64,000 nucleotides of DNA from Methylocystis sp. B8 (GCF_005771425.1 NZ_VBTZ01000002.1:1-64000); one strand, 5' to 3'; counted from the stretch's first letter, positions 9,835-19,946 are shown. Program-made: numbers and translations. Notes: generated from the sequence alone by a model not told the origin.

Positions 9835-11862
9835 ATGCGCCTACCCCACCTTAGCTTTGCTTCCCGCCTGGTTGCGTTGGTCGCCACGATCAGCGTCGGC
9901 GCGACGCTCGTCGCCTCAACCCTCCTGGCCTGGTCGAACTATCGGACCATGCTCGCCGAAGCGCATGAGAATGGTGAGGAAGTCGCACGACTTCTGGCGA
10001 GGAGCGCGAGCCTCGCGCGCGAAATACCGCTCGACGTCGAACGGATGATTTCCCAGCACATGATCGTCTCTGCCGAGCTTCTGGCGCTATTCGTCGAGGC
10101 CGCGGAAAAGGCGGGAATGACGTCGGCCGAAATCAACAACAAGCTGACCGCGATCACCGAGAAAACGATCCTGAACGAGTTCTGGGTGACAGATGAAAAG
10201 GGCTACGCCTATATCCATGGCAATAAGGAGGCCGATTTCCTGTTCAGCGCGTCTGTCGCGCAGCAGCCGCAGGCGCATGAGTTCTGGCCCCTCCTGACCG
10301 GCGAGAAGGACAGAGTCGTTCAGGACGCGAGGAAGCGGGAAGTCGACAACGAGCATTTCAAATATGTCGGCGTGCGCGGCTCGGATAAGCCGCGGATCGT
10401 TCAAGTCGGCTACAACGCCCGCTTTCTAAAAAAATTCGACGACCAGATCGGCCTTCCCCGCGTCATCGACAACCTTCTCGGCGGCGGCGACATCGACGCG
10501 ATCTTCGTCTTCGACAAGGAAGCAAGTCTGATCGCCAGTCCGAACGCCGAGCGACTCAATGGCGACCGCAGTCAGCTGACTTTCCAAGAGATCGCGCCTG
10601 TTCGGACAGTCATTGCTACGGGGCAATCGCAATCGGTTCATGGCGCCGGCAAACTCAGCGTCATCTCCCCAATTAATGGCGAAAACGGCGGCGTTATCGG
10701 AGCCGCTGTCGTCAGAATGCCGACGACTCGGCTAAACAGCCTTGTCGCGTCGCAAATCGAGACTGCGCTTGCGATCGCACTGGCCGCGACCCTGCTCGGC
10801 GGCGGCCTGGCGGCCTGGATTGCGCGAAAGCAGACGGCTCCCGTCGTGGCGATCGCAAAGGCTGCGAATGACGTCGAGCGTAGAGCGTTTTCAGCCGACG
10901 AACTCTCCGACGTCGAAGATCGGCAGGACGAGGTCGGGCATTTGGCGCGCGTCTTCAAGAGAATGGCGCTGGATTTTCTCAATCGCGAGCGAACGCTCGA
11001 CGCCCTCGTAACGCACAGAACTCAGGCGCTTGAGGACAGAAATGCAGAACTTGAAAGACTATCGGCGCGCCTCTCCAAATATCTGTCGCCTCAACTCTAC
11101 AGCACGCTTTTTAAAAACAATGCCGTCGCTTCCATTTCGGCAAAGCGGAAAAAACTGACCGTCTTTTTTTCCGATGTCGTCGGGTTCAGCCAAATGGCGG
11201 AGAGTCTTGAGTCCGAAGACGTCACCCGTATGCTCAATGATTTTCTAAATGAGATGGCGAATCTCGCCCTTAGCTACGGCGCCACCATCGATAAATATAT
11301 CGGCGACGCAGTCATGATTTTCTTCGGCGACCCGGAAACCCGCGGCGTCAAGGAGGATGCGGTGGCGTGCCTTCTCATGGCGCTCGATATGCAGGCGATG
11401 ACGCGAGAGCTGGAGCGACGCTGGCGCGAATATGGCTTGGACCAGCGCTTCGAGATCCGTATCGGCGTCAACACGGGATATTGCACTGTAGGAGATTTCG
11501 GCAGCCAGGAGCGGATGGAATACACGATCATCGGCCACCAGGTGAATCTCGCTGCACGGCTTGAGGAGGCGGCTGCGCCGGGCGCGATCCTCATTTCTCA
11601 CGAGACAATGGTGCTCGTGGAAGACGTGATCGAAGTGCAAGAGCAAACGCCGATCCATGTGAAGGGGGTCAGCGGGTCGATCCGCACCTATAGAGCGATC
11701 GGCAAAAAGACCCCGTCCGTGACGGACGTCATTCGCGAAGAGCGCGAAGGCCTGCGCGTTGACGTCGACCTGACGAAAGCGAATAAGGACGAGGCGATCA
11801 GCCTGCTGAAAGCGGCGATAGAGCGCATCCGTTCCGACGAAGGCGGTACTTCAAACGGCTGA
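9835..11862 (+). CDS. Membrane-bound class III adenylate/guanylate cyclase with HAMP domain
   Basis: 675 residues: a first membrane helix at about 10-32, a periplasmic sensor region (Cache-like) to about 300, a second helix (ALAIALAATLLGGGLAAWIA), a HAMP linker, a short coiled segment, and a class III cyclase domain from about 440. Metal-binding aspartates occur in FFSDVVGF (near 447) and YIGDAVMIFFG (near 490), and DKYIGD gives the base-selecting lysine. The partner position, usually aspartate in GDxVNxAARLE, is histidine here (IIGHQVNLAARLE, near 568). It likely makes cAMP in response to a periplasmic signal; base specificity is less certain because of that change. Divergent from guaB. Confidence 0.8.
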   Translation: MRLPHLSFASRLVALVATISVGATLVASTLLAWSNYRTMLAEAHENGEEVARLLARSASLAREIPLDVERMISQHMIVSAELLALFVEAAEKAGMTSAEINNKLTAITEKTILNEFWVTDEKGYAYIHGNKEADFLFSASVAQQPQAHEFWPLLTGEKDRVVQDARKREVDNEHFKYVGVRGSDKPRIVQVGYNARFLKKFDDQIGLPRVIDNLLGGGDIDAIFVFDKEASLIASPNAERLNGDRSQLTFQEIAPVRTVIATGQSQSVHGAGKLSVISPINGENGGVIGAAVVRMPTTRLNSLVASQIETALAIALAATLLGGGLAAWIARKQTAPVVAIAKAANDVERRAFSADELSDVEDRQDEVGHLARVFKRMALDFLNRERTLDALVTHRTQALEDRNAELERLSARLSKYLSPQLYSTLFKNNAVASISAKRKKLTVFFSDVVGFSQMAESLESEDVTRMLNDFLNEMANLALSYGATIDKYIGDAVMIFFGDPETRGVKEDAVACLLMALDMQAMTRELERRWREYGLDQRFEIRIGVNTGYCTVGDFGSQERMEYTIIGHQVNLAARLEEAAAPGAILISHETMVLVEDVIEVQEQTPIHVKGVSGSIRTYRAIGKKTPSVTDVIREEREGLRVDVDLTKANKDEAISLLKAAIERIRSDEGGTSNG

Positions 11863-11869
11863 AAAACGC

Positions 11870-13696
11870 TCAGGCTGCTGCGCCGGCCCGGTCGGTGTCG
11901 AACTGCAATTTCGCAAGCCGCGCATAAAGGCCGCCGACGGCGATCAGGCTCGCGTGCGTCCCCTGCTCCACGATGCGCCCTTCGTCAATGACGACGATGC
12001 GGTCGGCCTCAAGCACGGTCGCGAGTCGATGGGCGATGACGAGGCTCGTGCGCCCTTGCATCACGTCATGCAGCGCCGCTTGCACCAACGCCTCATTCTC
12101 GGCGTCGAGGGCCGAGGTCGCCTCGTCCAGAAGCAGCACAGGCGCGTCGGCCAATATCGCGCGCGCGATGGCGAGACGTTGCCGCTGGCCGCCCGAGAGC
12201 GTTATGCCGCGCTCTCCGAGCAGCGTGTCATAGCCCATGGGCAGCGCCATGATGAAGTCATGCGCCTGGGCGCGCTTTGCGGCGGCGATGATTTCTTCGC
12301 TTGTCGCCTCCTCGCGGCCGTAGGCGATATTTTCGGCGACGGAAAGTCCGAAGATCACCGGATCTTGCGGCGCGAGCGCGAGCGCCTTGCGCAGCGCCGC
12401 GGGATCAAGGTCGCGCAGATCGACGCCGTCGAGCGCAATTGCGCCGGAGTCGACGTCATAGAAGCGAAGAAGCAGCGCAAAGGTCGTCGATTTGCCAGCG
12501 CCGGACGGTCCAACAAGCGCGACGCGCTCGCCAGGCTCAACGACAAGCGAGAAATTCTGCAAGGCGGGCCTGTCCGGCGCAGTTGGATAGGCGAAGCGCA
12601 CATGGTCAAAGTCGATGCGCCCCTGCCAGCGCGCGGGCGGAGGAACCGGCCGCGGCGGCGCAACAATGCGCGGCTTAATGGCGAGGATGTCGGCGATCCG
12701 CCCCGCCGCGCCTGCTGCGGCGGAGAGTTCGCTCCAGGTTTGCGAGAGCTCGCCAAGCGAACTCGCTCCGAGCACCGCATAGAGGACAAATTGCGACAGG
12801 ACGCCGGACGTCATGCGTCCGGCGAGCACATCCTGCGCGCCGAGCCACAGCACGCCGACGACGCTCGTAAAGACAATGAGAATGGCGCCGGCGGTCACGA
12901 AGGCGCGAAGCAGCGTCGCGGACTGGGCGGCCTCATAAGCGATCTCCACCGCGCGCGTGAATCGCGCCGTCGTGGACGCCTGCGCGCCATTGGCCTGCAT
13001 GGCGCGCACGGCTGAGAGATTCTCCCCGGCGTAGGCGGAGGCCTGCGCCAGCGTATCCTGCGCATGGCGCGAACGCCCGCGCACGGCGCGGCCCGAAGCA
13101 ATGAGCGGCAGAACGATCACAGGGATGGCTGCGAGCGCCAATCCTGCCAGCTTGGGGCTCGTAGCGACCATCATCACGATGGCGCCGAAAAACATGAAAA
13201 GATTGCGCAACGCGACTGAAGCCGACGAGCCGAACGCTGATTTGAGCTGCGTCGTGTCGGCGGTGAGGCGCGAGAGAAGCTCGCCCGTCTTCGCGGTGTC
13301 GTAGAAGGCGGCGTCGAGCTTCGTGAGATGTTTGAAGAGATCGGCGCGCAGATCGGCGACCACGCGTTCGCCGAGCGTCATGACGAAATAGTAGCGGGTG
13401 GCGGAAGCCATCGCGAGAGTCGCGGCGACGGCGATCATCGCTCCGAAGTAAGCGTTCACCGCGCCAGCGCTGTCGGCTGAAAAACCATGATCAATCATGC
13501 CGCGCACAGCGAGCGGCAGGGTGAGAGTCGCGCCCGCGGCCATGAGCAGCGCGATGAAAGCGAAAACGATCGTTCGCTTGTAGCGCAGCGCGTATGGCAG
13601 CAAAGGCCGAAGCGGGTCGAAGGTTGCCTTAAAACCGCGATCCGGTTTGCGAACTACAGGATCGGCGGAATCGACGTCAGCGTTCTTTTTTGTCAT
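11870..13696 (-). CDS. ABC exporter, fused membrane and ATPase domains (MsbA-like)
   Basis: 608 residues. The first 330 form a six-helix exporter domain, beginning after a charged N-terminus, with LPYALRYKRTIVFAF as helix 1. The ATPase half has Walker A GPSGAGKST, Q-loop LAPQDP, signature LSGGQRQRLAIARA, Walker B VLLLDEATSALD and switch histidine in VIAHRLAT. This half-transporter would act as a homodimer, exporting a lipid or hydrophobic compound across the inner membrane. The substrate cannot be told; true MsbA, a multidrug pump, or another lipid flippase are all possible. It is convergent with the cyclase gene, with seven bases between stops. Confidence 0.85.
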   Translation of the reverse strand: MTKKNADVDSADPVVRKPDRGFKATFDPLRPLLPYALRYKRTIVFAFIALLMAAGATLTLPLAVRGMIDHGFSADSAGAVNAYFGAMIAVAATLAMASATRYYFVMTLGERVVADLRADLFKHLTKLDAAFYDTAKTGELLSRLTADTTQLKSAFGSSASVALRNLFMFFGAIVMMVATSPKLAGLALAAIPVIVLPLIASGRAVRGRSRHAQDTLAQASAYAGENLSAVRAMQANGAQASTTARFTRAVEIAYEAAQSATLLRAFVTAGAILIVFTSVVGVLWLGAQDVLAGRMTSGVLSQFVLYAVLGASSLGELSQTWSELSAAAGAAGRIADILAIKPRIVAPPRPVPPPARWQGRIDFDHVRFAYPTAPDRPALQNFSLVVEPGERVALVGPSGAGKSTTFALLLRFYDVDSGAIALDGVDLRDLDPAALRKALALAPQDPVIFGLSVAENIAYGREEATSEEIIAAAKRAQAHDFIMALPMGYDTLLGERGITLSGGQRQRLAIARAILADAPVLLLDEATSALDAENEALVQAALHDVMQGRTSLVIAHRLATVLEADRIVVIDEGRIVEQGTHASLIAVGGLYARLAKLQFDTDRAGAAA

Positions 13697-14006
13697 CGGC
13701 AGCGGGTATAGCGTCCGTCTTCGACGAAAACGAATGGGGGCGGCGATTCACGAACGGAAGGCCGCAACAAAAGCGCGTGGAAAAACAAAATTTCTTTCCT
13801 CATTTGAGTGGCGACAAACTATGGTAGGTAGAAGATGCATGTGTATCAGTTACTTAAATCCGCGACATCCTGTCGCATGCGCGATTGACTCAGCGCGAAC
13901 TTGTGCTAACCTCCCGCCTGCGTCGAAATGACGCGCCCGTATGGATGAGAATGCGCCGGCGGACAAGGCGCAACTCAGGGAACGAAATTAAGAGGAGTGA
14001 AGAACA
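13697..14006. other. Gap with promoter for the following small gene
   Basis: About 310 bases without a gene. It must hold the promoters of the ABC exporter (leftward) and of the small membrane protein gene (rightward). TTGACT at about 13884 on the plus strand could be a -35 box, but no properly spaced -10 was found. Confidence 0.3.
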
Positions 14007-14174
14007 ATGGCTCAGAAAGAACTCGAAATCACCACGAACACCTACGTCTTCGCTGGCATCGGCGCCGTCATTCTCGGCGGTCTCGCTTCTGTCGCTCTCG
14101 GCGGCATTCCGAACACGATCGCTGCGGCCGTGGTCGGCGGTCTTGCGGGCGGCTGCCTCGGCCTCTTCTTCTAA
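14007..14174 (+). CDS. Small glycine-rich membrane peptide (55 aa)
   Basis: A 55-residue protein with a good ribosome site (AGAGGAGTGAAGAACA before ATG). After a polar start MAQKELEITTNTY come two hydrophobic helices full of small residues (GIGAVILGGLASVALGG and AVVGGLAGGCLGLFF), a glycine-zipper pattern that often packs helices into oligomers in membranes. It is flanked upstream by its own gap and downstream by a strong terminator at 14226-14266, so it is a single-gene transcription unit. That isolation suggests high or regulated expression. I know no family for it. Confidence 0.7.
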   Translation: MAQKELEITTNTYVFAGIGAVILGGLASVALGGIPNTIAAAVVGGLAGGCLGLFF

Positions 14175-14225
14175 TTGAGGGCTACAAGCAGGGTGCGGAA
14201 AGTTTCGGCCTTCCGCCTTTGACGC

Positions 14226-14266
14226 GAAGCCGGCAGTCCAGCGGACTGCTGGCTTCTTCAGTTTTT
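14226..14266 (+). terminator. Rho-independent terminator of the small membrane peptide gene
   Basis: GAAGCC-GCAGTCC pairs with GGACTGC-GGCTTC (one mismatched pair inside, three-base loop), followed by TTCAGTTTTT on the plus strand. Confidence 0.8.
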
Positions 14267-14288
14267 AGCGCCTTTTCTTTGGGGCCCT

Positions 14289-15947
14289 TTACAGCGACGC
14301 CGTCGTCGCACTCGCCGGCCAGATTTCTCGGGCGCGTTCGCGCAGAACATATTTGCGTATCTTCCCCGTCGACGTCTTCGGCAGTTCGCAAAAGACAACA
14401 TGGCGCGGGCATTTAAAATGCGCCAAGTGCTGACGCGTCCAGTCGATCAGCTCCTGCGCCGTTATCTCTTCGCCATCCTTCAGCTCGACAAAGGCGCAGG
14501 GCGTTTCCCCCCATTTATCGTCAGGAGCGGCGACGACCGCCGCGGCGCGGACTTTCGGATGGCGAAACAGAGCGTCCTCGACCTCGATTGAGGAGATGTT
14601 CTCGCCGCCCGAAATGATGATGTCTTTCGATCGATCCTTGAGCTGGATGTACCCATCAGGATGACGCACGCCAAGATCGCCTGAATGAAACCAGCCGCCG
14701 TGGAAGGCTTTGTCGGTGGCGCTCTTGTTCTTCAGGTAACCCTTCATGACGACGTTGCCCCGGAACATGACCTCGCCCATCGTCGCGCCGTCGCGCGGCA
14801 CGGGCTGCATCGTATCGGGATCGATCACATCGAGATCTTCGAGAACGAGATAGCGCACGCCTTGGCGCGCCTTCATTTGGGCCTGCGAAGCGCCGTCGAG
14901 CGAATCCCAGTCGTCCTGCCATTCATTGACGGCCGCCGGGCCGTAAGTTTCGGTTAATCCGTAAAGATGCGTGACTTCAAAGCCCGCGGCCTTCATGCCG
15001 GCGAGCACCGCCTGCGGCGGCGGTGCGGCGGCAGTAAAGAAACGCGCGGGTCGCTTCAGCGGCTTCTTCTCCGATTCGCTAGCGTTGAGCAGCGTCGACA
15101 TGACGATGGGCGCCCCGCACAAATGCGTGACGCCATGCTCAGCCATCAACTCGTAGATATGACCGGCGCGCACCTGCCGCAGACAGACATGCGTGCCGGC
15201 GTTGACCGAAATCGACCAGGGGAAGCACCAGCCGTTGCAATGGAACATCGGCAGCGTCCACAGATAGACCGGGTGACGGCCCATATCGCCGGTGAGCACA
15301 TTGCCGAGCGCGGTGAGATAAGCGCCGCGATGATGATAGACGACGCCTTTGGGATCGCCGGTCGTCCCGGACGTGTAATTAAGCGAGATCGCGTCCCATT
15401 CGTCGCGAGGCGGCGTCCACTCATAATCGACGTCGCCCGAGAGCAGAAAGTCCTCATAGTCGACCGATCCGAGCCGTTCGCCGGGCCCGTCATATTCCGG
15501 ATCGTTGTAGTCGATGATCAGGGGCTTCGCCTTCGCGAGCGAAAGCGCCTCGCGAATGACGTCAGAGAACTCGCGATCGACGAAGAGCGCCTTCGTCTCG
15601 GCGTGATCGAGCGTGAAAGCGAGGATCGCGGCGTCGAGCCGCGTATTCAGCGTGTTGAGAACGGCGCCCATCATCGGCACGCCATAATGGCATTCGAGCA
15701 TGGCCGGCGTGTTGGCGAGCATGACGGAGACAGTGTCCCCGCGACCAAGCCCCGCCTTTTCGAGTGCGCTCGCGAGCCGCAGGCTACGGGCATAAAAGTC
15801 GCGATAGTTGCGCCGCAGCGGGCCGTGCATGATCGCGATGCGTTCGGGGAACACGGCCGCCGCCCGCGCCAGAAATGTGATTGGCGTCAGCGGCTGAAAA
15901 TTGGCGGGATTTCGTTCGAGGTCGCGATCATAAGGCGAGTCGGTCAT
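14289..15947 (-). CDS. AMP-forming acyl-CoA synthetase
   Basis: 552 residues of the adenylate-forming family. The phosphate-binding loop YTSGTTGDPKGV, the adenine motif LYGLTETYGPA, the hinge GYIQLKDRSKDIIISGGENI and the C-terminal catalytic lysine in TSTGKIRKYVL are all present. The enzyme activates a carboxylic acid to its AMP ester and then its CoA thioester. Overall it resembles medium-chain acyl-CoA ligases and the DmdB (methylmercaptopropionate-CoA ligase) branch; the acid used cannot be read from sequence. No Shine-Dalgarno site is evident before the ATG. It is convergent with the small peptide gene. Confidence 0.85.
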   Translation of the reverse strand: MTDSPYDRDLERNPANFQPLTPITFLARAAAVFPERIAIMHGPLRRNYRDFYARSLRLASALEKAGLGRGDTVSVMLANTPAMLECHYGVPMMGAVLNTLNTRLDAAILAFTLDHAETKALFVDREFSDVIREALSLAKAKPLIIDYNDPEYDGPGERLGSVDYEDFLLSGDVDYEWTPPRDEWDAISLNYTSGTTGDPKGVVYHHRGAYLTALGNVLTGDMGRHPVYLWTLPMFHCNGWCFPWSISVNAGTHVCLRQVRAGHIYELMAEHGVTHLCGAPIVMSTLLNASESEKKPLKRPARFFTAAAPPPQAVLAGMKAAGFEVTHLYGLTETYGPAAVNEWQDDWDSLDGASQAQMKARQGVRYLVLEDLDVIDPDTMQPVPRDGATMGEVMFRGNVVMKGYLKNKSATDKAFHGGWFHSGDLGVRHPDGYIQLKDRSKDIIISGGENISSIEVEDALFRHPKVRAAAVVAAPDDKWGETPCAFVELKDGEEITAQELIDWTRQHLAHFKCPRHVVFCELPKTSTGKIRKYVLRERAREIWPASATTASL

Positions 15948-16104
15948 CCGGAGAGTCCACAGGTTCGCCAGGCGAGACTATGATCGCGGCGAAGGCGACG
16001 CGGCGCCGACGCGATATGCGCAAGTCGGCGGTTAAGCTCTTAGTGCAAAAGATACGCGCGAGCTTCTGGTTGATCAATCGGGACTGGCGCGCAATTTCCC
16101 GTCT

Positions 16105-16821
16105 TCACTCGCCGAAATCGACGTCTTTGAGACGACCAAACACGCGATCGGCGTCGAAGTTGTCTTCCTCGTCCTGCGGCGCCGCTGGTTTGGCTTTGCC
16201 GAAAACATCCTCGGTCGTCGCCGGCTCCGCCCGCGGACTCGTGGTGACGCTCGCTGGCACCAGCGTCTGCCCATGATCCTCGGCCGCCGCCGGCTTCTCC
16301 TTTGCAGCGCGATTGACCTCGAAGTCGAGATCGATCTGCGAGCAAAGTCCGAGCGTCACCGGGTCCATCGGCGTCAGCGCCGCGGAATTCCAATGCGTGC
16401 GCTCGCGGATCGCCTTCAGCGTCGTCTTCGTCGTGCCGACGAGCCGCATGATCTGCGCGTCCTTCAGTTCGGGGTGATTACGCACAAGCCACAAAATCGC
16501 GTTCGGACGATCCTGGCGGCGCGACAGCGGCGTGTAGCGCGGACCGCGCGCTTTCTTGACTTCCGGCACGACAACCTTGGAGACGGAGAGATGAAGGCGA
16601 TGGGCGGAGTCCTTTTCCGCCTTTTCAATCTCTTCGCGCGTGAGTTGCCCTGAGGTGATCGGATCATGGCCGCGAATGCCCGCCGCGACCTCGCCGTCCG
16701 CGATCCCCTTCACTTCAAGAGGATGCAATTTGCAGAAATCGGCGATCTGATCGAACGTCAGCGACGTATTTTCGACGAGCCAAACGGCCGTGGCCTTCGG
16801 CATCAACGGGGCGTTGCTCAT
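16105..16821 (-). CDS. trcR: Cell-cycle transcriptional regulator TrcR (DUF1013)
   Basis: 238 residues. The first 170 match the DUF1013 family: KATAVWLVENTSLTFDQIAD, LHPLEVKGIADGEV, and RPNAILWLVRNHPELKDAQI followed by a helix-turn-helix-like segment LVGTTKTTLKAIRERTHWN. The family is nearly confined to Alphaproteobacteria; the Brucella/Caulobacter member TrcR binds DNA and takes part in cell-cycle control. The last 70 residues are acidic and Pro/Ala-rich, probably disordered. The ribosome site GGAGGCTTCTAAAG precedes ATG. It is a lone gene between the acyl-CoA synthetase and the DUF2157-like gene. Confidence 0.85.
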   Translation of the reverse strand: MSNAPLMPKATAVWLVENTSLTFDQIADFCKLHPLEVKGIADGEVAAGIRGHDPITSGQLTREEIEKAEKDSAHRLHLSVSKVVVPEVKKARGPRYTPLSRRQDRPNAILWLVRNHPELKDAQIMRLVGTTKTTLKAIRERTHWNSAALTPMDPVTLGLCSQIDLDFEVNRAAKEKPAAAEDHGQTLVPASVTTSPRAEPATTEDVFGKAKPAAPQDEEDNFDADRVFGRLKDVDFGE

Positions 16822-16987
16822 CTTTAGAAGCCTCCTTGATCAGACATGGCGGGAACGTTCGGCGCCGCGCCGCCCGGCGCCAGCGACCCACAGAACGACC
16901 GTCCATGTTGGGATGCCGCCTATATAATCTGCATCCGCCCAAAGCGCAATCAATTGGCCAAAAGCCGCCACGAAGCCGCTAGGCCCC

Positions 16988-18067
16988 CTACCCCAGCTCA
17001 CGCGCATGCGCCGGGCGCAATCCGCGCAAATGCGAGGGCAGTAATTCGCCGATCTCCGCTCCCATGGCGGCGCCATAGCGGTGGAACAAAAGGCCAAAGA
17101 CGATGAGCAGAACGCCGATCCCTGAAAGCGCGAAGGGGAAAAGAATCGAATCCTGGAAAACGCTGCTCGCGAGATAACCGAGATAGGTCGTCACGCCGAT
17201 CGCGCCGAAAACCGCATAGGCCCGACGCATCAGGAAAACAGACAGGAAGATCAACCCGACGTTGATGGCGCAATAGAGCGCCTTGCCGAGTTCGCCGCCG
17301 CTGTTTTGGGACGTGAGCCCGCCCCAAAACGCCATCAGGCCGAAAAGATGCAGCCAGAAGGCGAAGTCGCCGTTACGCCAACGCTTGAGGTCGATAAGCC
17401 AGGCGACGGCCAGAACGGCGAGGCCGAAATACATGCTCACCGTTGCGCGCTGATCCCATGAAAATTCTTGGACGCCCATCAGCCACGGCGTCAGATCCAT
17501 CGACATGAACCAAAGCGAGAAGGCGATGATCATGACGAGGAAAGGGAAAGGAAAGGCGAGCAAAGCGACGCACGCCGCAACGATCGTTCCAATCTCCATG
17601 GGCAGCCAACTCGATTTGACCCACACGTAAAAGTCGCCATACGGACGCGCTTCTCCCGCCGGGCTGACGCCGAACATGGATTGCAGCGCGAAGATCGCGA
17701 GCGGCGCCATGCCGACCGCGCAGGCGACGAGCAGTCCGCCCGGCGTGCGAAGGCCGCGCTTGCGCCACAGATATGCGCCAGCCAAGGTGAACAGGGCGGC
17801 ATAGACGATCGCCGTGGCGAGCAGCGCCTTGTCGCCCCAGAAGCCGAAGGCGGTCGTGGAAAACAGGCCCATGGCGCTGAGCACGATGAGCGCCCCGGCA
17901 TACCAAAGCAGATTGACGAAGTCGTAGCGCGGCGCTTGAGAAGCCGCCTGCGTCGCGACTATGCGTTGCGAGACCAGAAACTGCGATAGCCGCTCGAACG
18001 TCGTTGCGTCGATCGCGCCCGCGTCGCGTGCGGCCGCGATATCATCGATGGTGAAGCGAGACTTCAT
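16988..18067 (-). CDS. DUF2157-like multi-helix membrane protein
   Basis: 359 residues starting MKSRFTIDDIAAARDAGAI after AAAGGAGTAGCGCC. A soluble N-terminal 50 residues is followed by about ten hydrophobic helices through the end, and a short basic tail. The N-terminal helix plus the membrane region resembles DUF2157-type proteins, for which no biochemical role is established. No transport or catalytic motif was found. It is divergent from purM, sharing a 146-base promoter gap that includes a small hairpin (CTTGTGC/GCACAAG at 18117-18134). Confidence 0.6.
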   Translation of the reverse strand: MKSRFTIDDIAAARDAGAIDATTFERLSQFLVSQRIVATQAASQAPRYDFVNLLWYAGALIVLSAMGLFSTTAFGFWGDKALLATAIVYAALFTLAGAYLWRKRGLRTPGGLLVACAVGMAPLAIFALQSMFGVSPAGEARPYGDFYVWVKSSWLPMEIGTIVAACVALLAFPFPFLVMIIAFSLWFMSMDLTPWLMGVQEFSWDQRATVSMYFGLAVLAVAWLIDLKRWRNGDFAFWLHLFGLMAFWGGLTSQNSGGELGKALYCAINVGLIFLSVFLMRRAYAVFGAIGVTTYLGYLASSVFQDSILFPFALSGIGVLLIVFGLLFHRYGAAMGAEIGELLPSHLRGLRPAHARELG

Positions 18068-18213
18068 GGCGCTACTCCTTTGCGGCCACATTTAAATATG
18101 CCGCGCCACGAAAAAACTTGTGCAAACGCACAAGAGCGTAGCTTTTTTCGGCGGATTTGACAGCCGCAGCCGCTTGCGCCCATCTAGCCGGCGCCCACCG
18201 CGCGAAGGACGAT

Positions 18214-19278
18214 ATGCAAGAGAGAGTTTCGGGTCTCACCTACGCGGAAGCCGGCGTCGATATCGATGCGGGCAATCGCCTCGTCGACATGATCCGTCCC
18301 GCCGTGCGTTCGACTCGGCGCTCGGGCGCCGACGGCGAGATCGGCGGCTTTGGCGGCGTGTTCGACCTCAAGGCCGCGGGATTTTCCGACCCCGTGCTGG
18401 TCGCGGCCAATGACGGCGTGGGCACCAAGGTGAAGATCGCGATCGAATCCGGCCTGCACGACACGATCGGAATCGACCTCGTCGCGATGTGCGTGAATGA
18501 CCTCATCGTCCAAGGCGCCGAGCCGCTCTTCTTCCTGGATTATTACGCAACCGGAAAACTCGACCCGAATGCCGCCGCGACGGTGGTGAAAGGAATCGCC
18601 GCCGGTTGCGTCGAAGCGGGCTGCGCTCTGCTTGGCGGCGAAACCGCCGAAATGCCCGGCCTCTACGCGCGCGGCGACTATGATCTCGCCGGATTCGCCG
18701 TAGGCGCTGCGGAGCGCAATCGTCTCCTGCCCCGCGACGTCTGCGCTGGCGACGTCGTCTTCGGACTTCCCTCGTCCGGCGTCCATTCCAACGGCTTTTC
18801 GCTCGTGCGCAACATTGTGAAACGCGCCGGACTTGCATGGAGCGCCACCGCGCCTTTCGCGCGCGACCTCAATCTTGCGAAGGCGTTGTTGACGCCGACG
18901 CGCATCTACGTGAGGCCTCTTCTCGCCGCCTTGAAGGCGACGCCGCACATCGTCGCCCTCGCCCACATCACCGGCGGCGGGTTTCCCGACAATCTGCCGC
19001 GTGTTCTGCCAAGCGGACTCGGCGTCGCGCTCGATCTCTCCGCCTTCGATCCACCGCCGGTTTTCCGCTGGCTCGCCGCCACGGGAGAGATCGCGCAGAA
19101 CGAGATGCTGCGCGCGTTCAACTGCGGAATCGGCATGGCGGTCGTGGCCTCGGCGCCCGCCGCCGCTGAAGTGGACGCTGCATTGCGCGCCGTCGGCGAA
19201 AAGCCCGCGCGCATCGGTGAAATCATCGAGACGGAAGGCCCAGAGCGAGTCGTTACGCGCGGGGCCCTTGGGTTGTGA
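18214..19278 (+). CDS. purM: Phosphoribosylformylglycinamidine cyclo-ligase (AIR synthetase)
   Basis: 354 residues. It closes the imidazole ring in step five of purine synthesis. The start [20 protein letters not shown] is chosen because AAGGA lies five bases before it and the family begins this way; in-frame codons upstream look non-coding. Visible hallmarks are [17 protein letters not shown], the ATP-binding [24 protein letters not shown] and [11 protein letters not shown]. The stop overlaps the purN start by four bases (GTGA), so translation is coupled. Confidence 0.95.
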   Translation: MQERVSGLTYAEAGVDIDAGNRLVDMIRPAVRSTRRSGADGEIGGFGGVFDLKAAGFSDPVLVAANDGVGTKVKIAIESGLHDTIGIDLVAMCVNDLIVQGAEPLFFLDYYATGKLDPNAAATVVKGIAAGCVEAGCALLGGETAEMPGLYARGDYDLAGFAVGAAERNRLLPRDVCAGDVVFGLPSSGVHSNGFSLVRNIVKRAGLAWSATAPFARDLNLAKALLTPTRIYVRPLLAALKATPHIVALAHITGGGFPDNLPRVLPSGLGVALDLSAFDPPPVFRWLAATGEIAQNEMLRAFNCGIGMAVVASAPAAAEVDAALRAVGEKPARIGEIIETEGPERVVTRGALGL

Positions 19279-19946
19279 CGCGGCTGCGCACCGCGATTCT
19301 CATCTCGGGGCGCGGCTCGAACATGGACGCGCTGATCGCCGCGGCGAAGGATCCGAGCTTTCCGGCTGAAATCGCGCTTGTGCTTTCCAACCGCCCCGAT
19401 GCGCCAGGCCTCGCCAAGGCGAAGGCCGCCGGCGTCGCCACAGCCGCGGTCGATCATAAGATTTACGCGGGACGCGAGGAATTCGAGCGTTCGGTGCAAA
19501 TCGTGCTCGAGACCTATCGCATCCAATTCATTTGCCTCGCTGGCTTCATGCGCATGTTCACGCCCTGGTTTGTCGGCCGCTGGGGCGGGCGCATGTTGAA
19601 CGTCCATCCCGCCCTTCTTCCTGCCTACCGTGGGCTCGACACGCATGAGCGGGCGCTCGCCGACGGCGTGAAGATTCACGGCGCCACCGTGCATTTCGTC
19701 GCGCCTGAAATGGACGAAGGGCCCATCGTGGCGCAAGCCGCCGTGCCCGTGCTCGACGAGGACACGCCTCAAACGCTCGCCGCCCGCGTGCTTATGCAGG
19801 AACATCTCATCTATCCGATGGCGCTGCGGCTGGTGGCGTCGGGCGCGGTGCGGGTCGAAGGCAATCGCGTGCTTGGAGCGCCGACGGCGCAAGAGACGGC
19901 GCTTATCGTTCCTGACGCCGCGGCGGCGCCCAGGAGAATTTCATGA
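19275..19946 (+). CDS. purN: Phosphoribosylglycinamide formyltransferase
   Basis: 223 residues starting at a GTG that overlaps the purM stop. It transfers the formyl group of 10-formyl-tetrahydrofolate to GAR in purine synthesis. The N-terminal [14 protein letters not shown] phosphate loop, the catalytic [14 protein letters not shown] (Asn, His) and [16 protein letters not shown] with the catalytic aspartate are present. The C-terminus is about 20 residues longer than in E. coli. The stop overlaps the next gene by four bases. Confidence 0.95.
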   Translation: MTRLRTAILISGRGSNMDALIAAAKDPSFPAEIALVLSNRPDAPGLAKAKAAGVATAAVDHKIYAGREEFERSVQIVLETYRIQFICLAGFMRMFTPWFVGRWGGRMLNVHPALLPAYRGLDTHERALADGVKIHGATVHFVAPEMDEGPIVAQAAVPVLDEDTPQTLAARVLMQEHLIYPMALRLVASGAVRVEGNRVLGAPTAQETALIVPDAAAAPRRIS

